Positions 1-8,687 of a stretch of 64,000 bases of DNA are shown here, piece by piece. Every line of letters begins with the position of its first letter. Position 1 is the first letter of the stretch. The translations under genes and the position numbers were made by a program. The stretch covers positions 124,001 through 188,000 of the forward strand of contig SVEO01000001.1 in assembly GCA_015057275.1 (NCBI GenBank), given 5' to 3'. The stretch comes from Lachnospiraceae bacterium. GTDB taxonomy: Bacteria; Bacillota; Clostridia; Lachnospirales; Lachnospiraceae. The notes below the pieces were generated by a model. It saw nothing but the letters and a program-made list of their open reading frames with translations, searched no databases and had not been told where the DNA came from.

Positions 1-1125
1 ATACATAATGAGACAAATAATTGCGCAAGCAATGAGAATTGCCGCAGTGACCGGAAGCTTATAATTGCTTTTTGTCGGTTGTTCGCCAGTACCTTTATTG
101 TCTGTTTCTGCATCGGTTACAGTTGCTTTATCGTCGTTGTCCTCAAAAAGGTATAGATTTTTTTCGCCGTTTGTCATGCGTTCATATGACACGAATGCGC
201 AAAACACCTGCGCGGTGGATGCTTCGTTCGCGGCACCGCCTTTTTCGTGGCAAAAACTTCCGTCGGCAAGGCGGTATTTCGTCAAGCCGTCGAGCAATGT
301 GTTGCCATCTTTTATGAAGCGTGCGTCGCTTGCGCAATCGATTCCCAGTGCGGAGAGTGCAATCATTACCTGCGCCGTGCTCTCTGCATTGTTTACACCA
401 TAGCTCGCATAATCGCCGGTCTCCTGCTGCCGTGCAGATAAAAAAGTTAATGCCTTGTCGACGGCCTCTTTTACCGCCGCATCTGTCTCATACTGCGGAG
501 CAAGCGCCTGCAATGCCATCGCGGTCACGTCAACATCTCCATTTGCGCCCATGACCGCCCATCCGCCGTCAGCAAGCTGCAGCGATAGCAATGTTTCTTG
601 CACCGTGGTAGTCGAATATGTTTCTCTCGTACAACCGTTGTTCAGCAGATGCAGCCCGAAAATCCAGCTCATCACGCCCTGTTTACCAATCGAATCGTCC
701 TGTGTGCGATTGATGTATTCATCCGCACTGCCGCACGCAAGCAAGACAAGCGCATACTTTTGCCGCGAGGATGCGGAACGCACCTCATTTTCAGCAAGAT
801 ACTGTAGAAGTACCGTCTCATACTGAGAAAAATCATATGTACCGCTCTGCCTTAATGCGATTACATACCATTCCGCACTGATGCCGGCATTCTGCGTCAA
901 ATCGGTATCAATCCATTCCTGCACGGTTGCCGTGCCGGTTTCATTTAATTTGTAATCGATAATCCCGTCAATGTGTTTCTGCACGTATTCGAAATCGCTT
1001 ACTTTCACACCAATACTTATGTTGGATCCGGCACTGCTACCGGTCGCTAAAGCCACGCCGGCATTTGTCAAAACAGACAGCATAGCCATGCAACTTATTA
1101 GAATCTTTACAAGTTTATTTTTCAT
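1..1125 (-). CDS. Secreted alpha/alpha-barrel (prenyltransferase-like) protein, 3' end outside window
   Basis: My translation of the reverse strand is open from the ATG at 1125 to the window edge (375 codons, no stop). It has an N-terminal signal peptide (about 1-27), then repeated helical-hairpin motifs of the prenyltransferase/squalene-oxidase toroid type: DGGW near 186, DVDVTAMAL near 198, AESTAQVMI near 247, DGSF near 288, EASTAQVF near 301. A C-terminal membrane segment (about 358-375) follows a polar linker. In animals this fold is the alpha domain of intrinsic factor and transcobalamin. The start overlaps the end of the DUF4430-like gene by 11 bp, so the two are probably translationally coupled. 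Cobalamin binding is inferred from the riboswitch and the partner; the fold alone does not prove it. Confidence 0.82.
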   Translation of the reverse strand, partial: MKNKLVKILISCMAMLSVLTNAGVALATGSSAGSNISIGVKVSDFEYVQKHIDGIIDYKLNETGTATVQEWIDTDLTQNAGISAEWYVIALRQSGTYDFSQYETVLLQYLAENEVRSASSRQKYALVLLACGSADEYINRTQDDSIGKQGVMSWIFGLHLLNNGCTRETYSTTTVQETLLSLQLADGGWAVMGANGDVDVTAMALQALAPQYETDAAVKEAVDKALTFLSARQQETGDYASYGVNNAESTAQVMIALSALGIDCASDARFIKDGNTLLDGLTKYRLADGSFCHEKGGAANEASTAQVFCAFVSYERMTNGEKNLYLFEDNDDKATVTDAETDNKGTGEQPTKSNYKLPVTAAILIACAIICLIMY

Positions 1126-1990
1126 AAGCTGTTTTCTTCTTTATAAAAATAATCGCTGTTGCAAAAATCATAACCACCGCTGCCGCAAACCACATACTGT
1201 TGTCACCAGTTCGGGTGGATTCCTGCTGTGTTGCTTCTTCCTCCGGTGTAGTTTCCTGTGTTACTCCTGTTGTAGCTTCTCCAATTTCTGCTTCTGCCAC
1301 CGTCATCCTGCATACCGGTGGCACGAGTACCTGTGCATCGGAAGTTGCACTGATGACATAGTCGCCGACATCGTCTATTTTTATTGTAACCTTGCCTTCC
1401 GCATCAGTCACATACGCTGTCTCTTCGCCGTTTACGATAATGGTCGCACCTGCTACCGCAAATACCGCCGGATTCCAGTTTGCATCATATCCTGCGGAAG
1501 AAAGTGTGAAAGTGATTTCTTCACCTGCCACTGCTTCCGCTGTCTGCACATCAAAATAACAATATGTGTCGGACCATGCAGTTAAATCGGTAATGACATA
1601 AGCGTTAACATAATCACCTTCCTTTACCGCATCCAACAGACTCCACGCAGATACATTGTTCAGATAGTAGCCGTAGCTGCCACCGTTCGCCACGCCCCAC
1701 AACCTGTCCAACGAAAGACCGTATGCGCCCGCATAAGATACGTATCCGGCAGTCGCGCCGCCCGCATATTTGGCTTCGTGTGCCGCGTAAAGCGCATCGT
1801 TGATGGTCAACGCACCATCGCCATCCGAATCAGCAACCGCAATTTTTTCCTGTGCCAATGCCAATTTCCCGTCTCCATCAGCAATCGTTACAAATACGTT
1901 TACCAAATCCGGCGTCTCTGCCAATGCTGTAATGCTCCATGTGCCGAGCACCATCATAAGTGTCATTGTGAGTGTAATAAATTTTTTCAT
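1115..1990 (-). CDS. Secreted DUF4430-type (transcobalamin beta-domain-like) protein
   Basis: 291 aa from the ATG at 1990, chosen because GGAGG (1996-2000) lies 5 nt upstream; the longer frame starts without a ribosome site. Signal peptide about 1-24. An aspartate-rich loop DSDGDGALT near residue 55 looks like an EF-hand/dockerin calcium loop. The stretch GSYGYYLNN followed by KEGDYVNAYV resembles the DUF4430 domain, the C-terminal domain of intrinsic factor and transcobalamin. A second beta domain follows, then a Thr/Glu-rich stalk, TGD, a membrane helix and KKK, so a sortase-like or simple membrane anchor. It lies about 215 nt below a cobalamin riboswitch. A role as extracellular corrinoid binding or scavenging protein is inferred from family and regulation. 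Confidence 0.8.
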   Translation of the reverse strand: MKKFITLTMTLMMVLGTWSITALAETPDLVNVFVTIADGDGKLALAQEKIAVADSDGDGALTINDALYAAHEAKYAGGATAGYVSYAGAYGLSLDRLWGVANGGSYGYYLNNVSAWSLLDAVKEGDYVNAYVITDLTAWSDTYCYFDVQTAEAVAGEEITFTLSSAGYDANWNPAVFAVAGATIIVNGEETAYVTDAEGKVTIKIDDVGDYVISATSDAQVLVPPVCRMTVAEAEIGEATTGVTQETTPEEEATQQESTRTGDNSMWFAAAVVMIFATAIIFIKKKTAYEK

Positions 1991-2105
1991 AAAATCCTCC
2001 ATTCCTTTCTTAAGATGTTCAGTTACACAAAAAAAGTTGCACCTGTATCCAAGTGCAACTGATTTATTCACGTTTGAAGCATTTTAATATTCCATAGTGA
2101 AATAA

Positions 2106-2146
2106 GGCTTTGGGTCCCACAAAAAATAAGAGGCAACTCCAAAGCC
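2106..2146 (-). terminator. Hairpin in the riboswitch leader (possible expression platform)
   Basis: An 8-bp perfect stem (2139-2146 with 2106-2113) closes a loop of 25 nt between the cobalamin aptamer and the DUF4430-like gene; the transcript then reads UUAUUU. It may be a weak intrinsic terminator controlled by the aptamer. The U tract is short, so control by another route is possible. Confidence 0.4.
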
Positions 2147-2204
2147 GACAATGCGGCGATAAATCGGTTACACTCTTCACACCCAAGTTGTGTTAAACCT
2201 AAAA

Positions 2205-2400
2205 AGACACGGCAGGTCTCCTGACTTATGATGTAGTGAACATAGTCACATACGGCACGCCTTCTCAGGAATCCCCAATGGCAAATGTGCCGCGCTCGTC
2301 AAATACAGTAATGGTGGTTGCTCCGGATTCAAACCGGATTCCCTTTTCATCTACTCAGTTACAACTTTTCAAACCGTATCTTCCATATCTTATTAAATTG
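2205..2400 (-). promoter_or_regulatory. Cobalamin riboswitch (class I)
   Basis: On the minus strand the conserved core is plain: GGTTTGAAAAG, AAAAGGGAATCCGG, GAATCCGGAGC, ACTGT and finally the B12 box GTCAGGAGACCTGCC (2210-2224). Order and spacing match the adenosylcobalamin-type aptamer. It is expected to switch off the two downstream secreted-protein genes when cobalamin is plentiful. Outer limits are approximate. Confidence 0.95.
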
Positions 2401-2453
2401 ATACCAGAGTCAAAAGGTCATGTGTAGCACAAATCAACCCATTGGTATGATGC

Positions 2454-2482
2454 ATTATACCAAAAGCCGGTGGTGAAGTCAA
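2454..2482 (-). promoter_or_regulatory. SigA promoter of the B12-regulated operon
   Basis: TTGACT (2477-2482), 17-nt spacer, TATAAT (2454-2459) with an extended TG at -15/-14. Transcription would start near 2447, just upstream of the cobalamin aptamer. Confidence 0.85.
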
Positions 2483-2539
2483 TACTACACGCAGCCGCCT
2501 ACGGAGTTCGATTTCTTGACTCCTTTGGGCGGCCAATGT

Positions 2540-3703
2540 TTATTGTTTTTTATACACATACGTGCGAAACAGGACATACAGCACGGAGCACAGCGGAATG
2601 AAAATGAGCATTCCGAGCAGCCCCATCAGATTTGCGCCGACAGTTACTGCAAATAGTACCCACATAGCCGGGAGTCCGACCGACTTTCCAACCACGTGCG
2701 GATAAATCAACTGACCTTCGACCTGTTGCAAGATGAGGAATATAACAATAAACCACACTGCCTGAATCGGGTTGACGAACAGAATCAGGAACGCACCGAC
2801 CGCACATGCGATGAACGCGCCAAAAATCGGAATTAGCGCCGTTACCGTTACAAGCACTGCAATCAGCAGCGCATACGGGATGCGGAAAATACTCAAAACA
2901 ATCAGGAACATAAAGCCGAGAATAACCGCTTCCGTTACCTGCCCGGTCAAAAAGCTGCGGAACACTTTGTTTGTCAGACCGAGGATTTCAAGCAGCTTAT
3001 TACAATGTTCTTCCTTTAAGAATGCCCTCAAAATCATTTTGCCCTGACGTCCCAGTTTTTCCTTTTGCAACAAAATGTAAATCGCAAAAATAAATCCGAT
3101 AAATAGATTTGTCAGTACACTAATCGTACCCGACACAATGCCTTTGGTTGAATCCCACAGACCGCCGATATGCGTGCCTACGTAATCCATTGCTTTGTTC
3201 AGGTTGTCTTTCGTGAAAATGTCGCTTCCCTTCATCCACTGAGCAATTTCTTCTCCGTTACCGATGTATTTCTCGCTCCACTCCACCAGTTTCCCGGCAA
3301 TCTGCGGCACCTGGTCGATAATGCCCTTAACGGTTCTGCCGATTTCCGGCACTACTACGAAAATAATAATGAAAATAACTGCGATTACAATCGCTATCGA
3401 TAAAAGCAGCGCACCTACACGCTCTAACGTACCACCCTGTTTTGCTCTTTCCTTTGCCTTTTGGGGCTTCTTCTTTTTGCCGGAAGAAGCTATTTTCTCT
3501 TCCAACATAAAAATCTTTCTCTCGAAAAAGCTCATCGGCATATTTAAGATAAATGCAATCGCTCCACCGACAATAAACGGCATCAGCAACGCAATCACAC
3601 CTGAGACAATACCTGTAATCACAGGCAAGTTCCAGAGTGCCACAAAAGTGGCAACTCCGATTACTACAATTGCAACATAAGCCCAAAATTTCTTCTTATC
3701 CAA
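2540..3703 (-). CDS. AI-2E family transporter (membrane permease)
   Basis: About 387 aa. The family (PF01594; B. subtilis YtvI/YueF, E. coli TqsA) comprises polytopic permeases whose substrates are mostly unknown; some act as Na+/H+ antiporters. Seen here: an N-terminal hairpin of two membrane helices, a polar lysine-rich loop, then a third helix, a long soluble section and five further helices, including the conserved region ALIPIFGAFI and a C-terminal half rich in glycine. The frame opens at a GTG at 3715 with no room for a ribosome site; TTG at 3703, 9 nt after AAAGGTG, is preferred, giving MDKKKFWAYV. It starts 60 nt downstream of the P-type ATPase gene, probably in the same Mn2+-riboswitch transcript. 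Confidence 0.85.
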   Translation of the reverse strand: MDKKKFWAYVAIVVIGVATFVALWNLPVITGIVSGVIALLMPFIVGGAIAFILNMPMSFFERKIFMLEEKIASSGKKKKPQKAKERAKQGGTLERVGALLLSIAIVIAVIFIIIFVVVPEIGRTVKGIIDQVPQIAGKLVEWSEKYIGNGEEIAQWMKGSDIFTKDNLNKAMDYVGTHIGGLWDSTKGIVSGTISVLTNLFIGFIFAIYILLQKEKLGRQGKMILRAFLKEEHCNKLLEILGLTNKVFRSFLTGQVTEAVILGFMFLIVLSIFRIPYALLIAVLVTVTALIPIFGAFIACAVGAFLILFVNPIQAVWFIVIFLILQQVEGQLIYPHVVGKSVGLPAMWVLFAVTVGANLMGLLGMLIFIPLCSVLYVLFRTYVYKKQ

Positions 3704-3762
3704 TCTTCCCCACACCTTTCAATTCATTCGTTTGCCACACACATTTCATGCCTCATTCAAGA

Positions 3763-6360
3763 TTATTTGCGGATTAATTTTGCCAGCTGTACAACAACGA
3801 AACCTACGATTGCACTGATGTAAATAGTCGCAAAATTCAAGATGCTAAGCGCTTCCACGCGGAAAAATCCGTGTATGCCCGGAATCAAAAGTACCGCATT
3901 TAATAATACGAATCCTGCCAAAAATGCTAACTGCAAATATTTGTTGTTCCACATCTGTTTCTTGAATAATACCGTCTTTTTCGACTTCGCACTGTAGCCG
4001 TGCAACAGTCTTGATAAGCAAAGAGTTGCAAACGCCATCGTTGTCGCTGCACCTTTGCTTGTCTGTAAGCCAACATAATATGCGACCATCGTTGCTGCCG
4101 CGATAATGAAACCTTCCGTTACAACGCTAATCATAAAGTCTTTTGTCAGAATGCCCTCATTCTTCGGTCGCGGTTTTTCCTTCATCACGCCGGAATCATG
4201 TGGGTCAAGACCGAGCGCAATCGCCGGCAAACTGTCGGTCAAGAGGTTAATAAACAATAGGTGTACCGGTTGGAACGGACTTGCAAGTCCGGCAAAACAT
4301 GCATATACCACCGAAATAATACCTGCGGTGTTACCGGAAAGCAGGAATTGAATCGATTTCTTAATATTATTATATACGTTTCTTCCCGATTCAATGGCTT
4401 TAACAATCGTCGAGAAGTTATCGTCGGTCAGAATCATGCTGGCTGCATCTTTGGAAACTTCGGTGCCGGTAATGCCCATCGCCACACCAACATCCGCCTG
4501 CTTTAATGCCGGCGCATCGTTAACACCGTCACCGGTCATCGATACGATGTAACCGAGTTCCTGCCAAGCGCGGACAATACGAATCTTATGTTCCGGAGAA
4601 ACACGTGCATAAACGGATACTTTTGGCACGAGTTCCTTGAGCTCTTCATCCGTCAAAGGCTCGATTTCGCGGCCCTCAATCGCAATCGCGTCATCGCGCA
4701 AAATGCCGATTTCACGTGCAATCGCAGATGCGGTAATCTTGTGGTCGCCGGTAATCATAATCGGACGGATGCCGGCGCTGATACATTTTGCCACTGCATC
4801 CGCGGATTCTACACGCGGCGGGTCAATCATCGCCGTCAATCCGAGGAAGGTAAGCTGTTCTTCATCCGCCAGTCCGATGTCGCCGCTCTCGATGCGTTTT
4901 GTCGCAAAAGCCAGCACACGCAAACCTCTGGAGGACATTTCCTCGTTAATACGCTTGATTTGTACGATATCATCGTCCATAATCGGGCGCACGCCGTTTT
5001 CACATTCAATCATTACCACGCGTTCTAAAATCACGTCCACAGCACCTTTCGTTGCCATGCCGACATACTTCGATGTGCGGTATGCCACAGACATCAGCTT
5101 ACGGTCACTGTCAAACGGTACTTCGCCCAGACGCTCAAAATCATGACGAATCTGCTCATCGTTCATGCCGAGTTTCTGTGCCATCTGCACGAGTGCAACC
5201 TCGGTCGGATCACCGATTTCCACGCCATCCTTGCTGGAGGCATCATTACATAAAATACTTGCATAAACTAATTTTCTGGTAATGCGGTTCGGTGCGCCGG
5301 TGTCTTCCACACGGGTTACCTTGCCATCCACATAATATTCCTTGACCGTCATCTTGTTCTGTGTCAAGGTTCCGGTCTTATCTGAGCAGATAATCGAAAC
5401 GCTGCCGAGCCCCTCCACTGCCTGCAGCTTACGAATAATCGCATTTTCTTTTACCATATTCTGCGTACTGAACGCGAGCACAATTGTAACGATGGAACTT
5501 AATGCTTCCGGAATGGCTGCTACCGCGAGCGCCACTGCAAACATAAATGCGTCCATCGGTGTCTCTCCACGGAAAATGCTCAAACCAAACAATACTGCAC
5601 AAACTGCTAAAATGCCGACGGAAAGCTTTTTACCGAAGTCATCGAGGCTGAGCTGCAGTGGCGTTCTCTTTTCTTTTGTTTCTTTTAATAATGCAGCAAT
5701 CTTACCTACTTCAGTGCTCATGCCAATACCGGTGATTACAAAGCTGCCGCGGCCGTAGGTTACAAAACTGCCGGAATATACCATGTTCGTACGGTCGCCG
5801 AGCGCGATATCGTTGCCCACCAGCGCGTCTGTCTGCTTTTCAACACTTAAGCTTTCACCGGTAAGCGCACTTTCCTGCACCTGTAAGCTGGCTGCAGAAA
5901 TCAGACGTCCGTCCGCGCAGACTGAGTCGCCGGCTTCCAAAATCACGATATCACCGATGGTAACATCTTTGGAAGAAATAAGCTGCATCTTACCGTCGCG
6001 CAGTACCTTTGCCGACGGTGTTGATAAATCCTTCAAGCTATTGAGCGAATGCTCTGCCTTCTTCGTCTGTACCGTACCGAGAATGGCGTTCATCGTGATT
6101 ACCGCCAAAATAACAATCGTGCTTTCCCAGTCGCCTAAGAAACCGGACACAATTGCCGCTGCAATCAGAATCATAACGAGAAAGTCCTTAAACTGTTCAA
6201 GAAAAATCATCAGTGTGCTCTTCGCCTTGTCTCCAGTAATCTCATTTCGCCCGTATTCGCCGATTCTCTTCTGCGCCTCCACGGTGGTAAGACCGTTTTC
6301 CGTTACCTGAAGGTCCGATAAAACGGTTTCTTTTTCTTGGTCATAAAATCGATTTTCCAT
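3763..6360 (-). CDS. P-type cation-translocating ATPase (PMCA/LMCA1-like), likely Ca2+ or Mn2+ efflux
   Basis: 865 aa, start ATG at 6360 with GGAGG 6 nt upstream. All P2 ATPase hallmarks are present: actuator motif LTGES, phosphorylation site DKTGTLTQNK, nucleotide-site KGA, hinge MTGDGVNDAP, and the helix-4 ion site IPEAL as in bacterial Ca2+ ATPases. Sequence alone would say calcium pump. However, its leader is a yybP-ykoY Mn2+ riboswitch, and in Lactococcus and pneumococcus such pumps are controlled by that element and help with Mn2+ efflux. Mn2+ export, or mixed Ca2+/Mn2+ export, is therefore the better guess. It is membrane bound with about ten helices, and is followed by the AI-2E permease gene. 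Confidence 0.93.
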   Translation of the reverse strand: MENRFYDQEKETVLSDLQVTENGLTTVEAQKRIGEYGRNEITGDKAKSTLMIFLEQFKDFLVMILIAAAIVSGFLGDWESTIVILAVITMNAILGTVQTKKAEHSLNSLKDLSTPSAKVLRDGKMQLISSKDVTIGDIVILEAGDSVCADGRLISAASLQVQESALTGESLSVEKQTDALVGNDIALGDRTNMVYSGSFVTYGRGSFVITGIGMSTEVGKIAALLKETKEKRTPLQLSLDDFGKKLSVGILAVCAVLFGLSIFRGETPMDAFMFAVALAVAAIPEALSSIVTIVLAFSTQNMVKENAIIRKLQAVEGLGSVSIICSDKTGTLTQNKMTVKEYYVDGKVTRVEDTGAPNRITRKLVYASILCNDASSKDGVEIGDPTEVALVQMAQKLGMNDEQIRHDFERLGEVPFDSDRKLMSVAYRTSKYVGMATKGAVDVILERVVMIECENGVRPIMDDDIVQIKRINEEMSSRGLRVLAFATKRIESGDIGLADEEQLTFLGLTAMIDPPRVESADAVAKCISAGIRPIMITGDHKITASAIAREIGILRDDAIAIEGREIEPLTDEELKELVPKVSVYARVSPEHKIRIVRAWQELGYIVSMTGDGVNDAPALKQADVGVAMGITGTEVSKDAASMILTDDNFSTIVKAIESGRNVYNNIKKSIQFLLSGNTAGIISVVYACFAGLASPFQPVHLLFINLLTDSLPAIALGLDPHDSGVMKEKPRPKNEGILTKDFMISVVTEGFIIAAATMVAYYVGLQTSKGAATTMAFATLCLSRLLHGYSAKSKKTVLFKKQMWNNKYLQLAFLAGFVLLNAVLLIPGIHGFFRVEALSILNFATIYISAIVGFVVVQLAKLIRK

Positions 6361-6444
6361 GTTGTTCCTCCATTTATATGGCTTTGATTTGGGAATATAT
6401 ACCGTTGCTCCGTTGCAAAGCAACTCTCGCTGTTTAAACTGAAA

Positions 6445-6507
6445 GAGACTTTTGCTGTAATACTCCAACAACGTACCATTCTGTTAGAATATTACAGCAA
6501 AAGTCTC
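6445..6507 (-). terminator. Long hairpin overlapping the Mn2+ aptamer (expression platform)
   Basis: Perfect 18-bp inverted repeat, 6445-6462 with 6490-6507, loop 27 nt. Its first arm (in transcript order) includes the aptamer's closing strand GAGACUUUUGC, so this hairpin and the ligand-bound aptamer cannot coexist. The transcript then reads CUUUCAGUUU, a modest U tract. This fits an ON switch: without Mn2+ the hairpin stops transcription, with Mn2+ it is dissolved. Confidence 0.7.
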
Positions 6508-6593
6508 GTTGCAAACTTGCGTACCGGATGGTTTCCCACCGTACTGACGATATCGCAAACATCCGAAGATGCCAACTACTCCCTCATGCATAT
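6492..6593 (-). promoter_or_regulatory. yybP-ykoY manganese riboswitch
   Basis: On the minus strand the two signature loops are recognisable: GAGGGAGTAG at the 5' side (about 6578-6587) and CAACGAGACTTTTG at the 3' side (about 6497-6510). Between them lie UAUCGUCAGUACGGUGGGAAACC and its partner helix CGGUACGCAAG, matching the layout of the Lactococcus yybP-ykoY aptamer. It lies in the 5' leader of a cation ATPase, as is usual for this RNA class. Confidence 0.85.
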
Positions 6594-6609
6594 TCACATA
6601 TTTATATCG

Positions 6610-6637
6610 ATAATACCACAGCGCGGCGAGAAGTCAA
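6610..6637 (-). promoter_or_regulatory. SigA promoter of the Mn2+-riboswitch operon
   Basis: TTGACT (6632-6637), 16-nt spacer, TATTAT (6610-6615) with extended TG. The start would fall near 6603, about 10 nt before the aptamer. Confidence 0.8.
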
Positions 6638-6648
6638 GTATATTTTTA

Positions 6649-6677
6649 TTGTGTTCCATCACAAAAACTGTTATACT
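6649..6677 (+). promoter_or_regulatory. Probable promoter of the Tet(M)-like GTPase gene
   Basis: TTGTGT (6649-6654), 17 nt, TATACT (6672-6677). The implied leader is only about 30 nt, with no attenuator of the kind seen at tet(M). Confidence 0.5.
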
Positions 6678-6713
6678 CTTAACAATCATTTTTCTGAAAA
6701 AGAGGTCTTTTGC

Positions 6714-8687
6714 ATGGATTTTTCCCAGAAGAAATTAAACCTTGGCATTCTTGCGCATGTCGATGCAGGAAAAACGACGCTGACGGAACAGTTTTTGTTC
6801 CTCACAGGTGTGACGCGCGCGCTCGGCACGGTGGATGACGGCACAGCGATGACGGACTTTTTGGACGTGGAACGTAAGCGCGGCATTTCGGTTAAAGCGT
6901 CAAATGCACCGCTTGAATATAAAGGAACATTTTTGAATATTATCGATACACCGGGGCACGTAGATTTTGCCGCAGAAGTGGAGCGCAGCATGATGGTGCT
7001 GGATGCGGCGGTGTTAGTGATTTCGGCAGTCGAGGGCATTCAGTCGCAGACAGAGGTACTCATCGAAGCGCTTGTAAAAACAAAGACGCCGACGGCAGTT
7101 TTTATTAACAAGATTGACCGCGTCGGCAGCCGTGCGGATGAGATTTGCCGTGAGCTGAAGGAGCGTTTTTCGCTACCGCTTCTAATGTGCAGTACGCTGA
7201 CTGACGAAGGGACAAAGGGAGCCCGCTCACATGGTTTTTCGTTGGCGGATGAAAGCTTTTTGGAAGATGTACTCGCGATGTTGCCAGATGGCGAACGTCT
7301 TATGGAGGCATACTTGATGGGCACGGAAATTGATCTGCATGAGCTAACTGCACAACTGACGGATGCTTTTGCGAAACTTGCCCTCTATCCGGTATTTTTC
7401 GGCAGCGCCAAGGAAGGGGTCGGTGTGGAACCGCTGCTCGATTTTCTTTCCACCTACGGCAGCCAGCCGAAAAATGTGGATGGCGAAGAATTATCCGGCA
7501 TTGTCTATCAGATTACGCACGACAAGACGATGGGGCGCATCGCGCATGTACGCTTGTTCGGCGGCACGCTGAAAAATCGCGATGGTATTGTGTTTCAGGG
7601 TAAGGAAAAAGAAGAAAAAATTTCACAGATTCGCCGTTATTCCGGCTCACGCTTTACCGATATTGGTGTGGCTACCAAAGGGGATGTCGCTGCATTGTGT
7701 GGCCTTTCCGGCGCGAAGGTGTCGGATATTATCGGCACATTGTCGGACGAATATCATTATCCGATTTCCGTACCTTTCTTAAAGGTTAAGGTGTTCCCGC
7801 AGACTCCGGCACAGATGCCGGCGCTTTTGAACGCGTTTCACGAGCTGTGCGCAGAGGACCCGAAGCTTGATATGGAGTATCTTACAGAAAAAAAGGAGCT
7901 GAACATTCACATTACCGGTGCGATTCAGCTTGAGATTCTAACGATATTGATTGAAGAACGCTACGGTTTGCAGGTGACATTTTCACCGCCGACCGTTATT
8001 TATAAGGAAACGCCTATTAAAAAAGGCTTCGGCTTCGATGCTTACACGATGCCAAAACCTTGCTGGGCGATTGTTGGGCTGGATATTGAGCCGGCGCCGC
8101 GCGGCAGCGGTCTGATTTACCATTCGGTTGTGCCGCCAAAGCAGATTTTTTACCGCTATCAAAATCACATTGCCACCAGTGTGCCGCAGGCGTTAAAGCA
8201 GGGCCTGTACGGCTGGGAAGTAACGGATTTAAAGGTCACGCTTGTTTCCGGCGAACATCACACATTACATACACATCCGCTCGATTTCTTCCTTGCCACC
8301 CCGATTGCGGTGATGAAGGGTCTGATCGATTGCGGCACCACGCTGCTCGAACCGATGCAGCAGATGCGCATTACCGCCAAGGAGGATTTCCTCGGCAAGA
8401 TCATCGGCGACATGACCGCCATGCGTGGCTCTTACGATACGCCGGTGCTGCACGACGGTAATTTCACGCTGGAAGCAACTGTCCCGGCGGCTACCTCGCT
8501 CGATTACAGCATTCGTCTGGCCTCGTTGACATCCGGCCACGGCCACATGGCCATCCGCTTCGCCGGATTTGAACCTTGTCCGCTGGAGCTTGGCAAGACG
8601 ACACCACGCCGTGGTATCAATCCTCTTGACCGCGACAAGTGGATTCTTCACAAGCGCAGCGCGATGCAGGAGTCGTTTGATGCTTAG
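6714..8687 (+). CDS. Tet(M)/Tet(O)-like translational GTPase
   Basis: 657 aa, start ATG at 6714, 8 nt after AGAGG. The GTPase domain is complete: P-loop AHVDAGKTTL, RGISVKAS switch I, DTPGHVDF, NKID. The rest aligns by eye with ribosomal-protection proteins rather than EF-G: the domain IV start GLYGWEVTDLKV and the C-terminal segment RRGINPLDRDKW correspond to Tet(M) GLYGWNVTD and RRPNSRIDKVRY. The Tet(M) loop with sequence YSPVS that reaches the drug site reads HHTLHT here, so tetracycline resistance is uncertain; the protein may rescue or remodel ribosomes for another reason. The last 71 bp overlap the convergent phosphatase gene. Confidence 0.85.
   Translation: MDFSQKKLNLGILAHVDAGKTTLTEQFLFLTGVTRALGTVDDGTAMTDFLDVERKRGISVKASNAPLEYKGTFLNIIDTPGHVDFAAEVERSMMVLDAAVLVISAVEGIQSQTEVLIEALVKTKTPTAVFINKIDRVGSRADEICRELKERFSLPLLMCSTLTDEGTKGARSHGFSLADESFLEDVLAMLPDGERLMEAYLMGTEIDLHELTAQLTDAFAKLALYPVFFGSAKEGVGVEPLLDFLSTYGSQPKNVDGEELSGIVYQITHDKTMGRIAHVRLFGGTLKNRDGIVFQGKEKEEKISQIRRYSGSRFTDIGVATKGDVAALCGLSGAKVSDIIGTLSDEYHYPISVPFLKVKVFPQTPAQMPALLNAFHELCAEDPKLDMEYLTEKKELNIHITGAIQLEILTILIEERYGLQVTFSPPTVIYKETPIKKGFGFDAYTMPKPCWAIVGLDIEPAPRGSGLIYHSVVPPKQIFYRYQNHIATSVPQALKQGLYGWEVTDLKVTLVSGEHHTLHTHPLDFFLATPIAVMKGLIDCGTTLLEPMQQMRITAKEDFLGKIIGDMTAMRGSYDTPVLHDGNFTLEATVPAATSLDYSIRLASLTSGHGHMAIRFAGFEPCPLELGKTTPRRGINPLDRDKWILHKRSAMQESFDA

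Noticed and set aside
2236..2427. Plus-strand 63-residue frame
   Set aside because: It is the antisense of the cobalamin riboswitch and has no ribosome site.
6517..6713. Open frames reading into the Tet(M)-like gene from upstream
   Set aside because: They cross the Mn2+ aptamer and both promoters on the opposite strand, and have no ribosome site; the gene begins at 6714.
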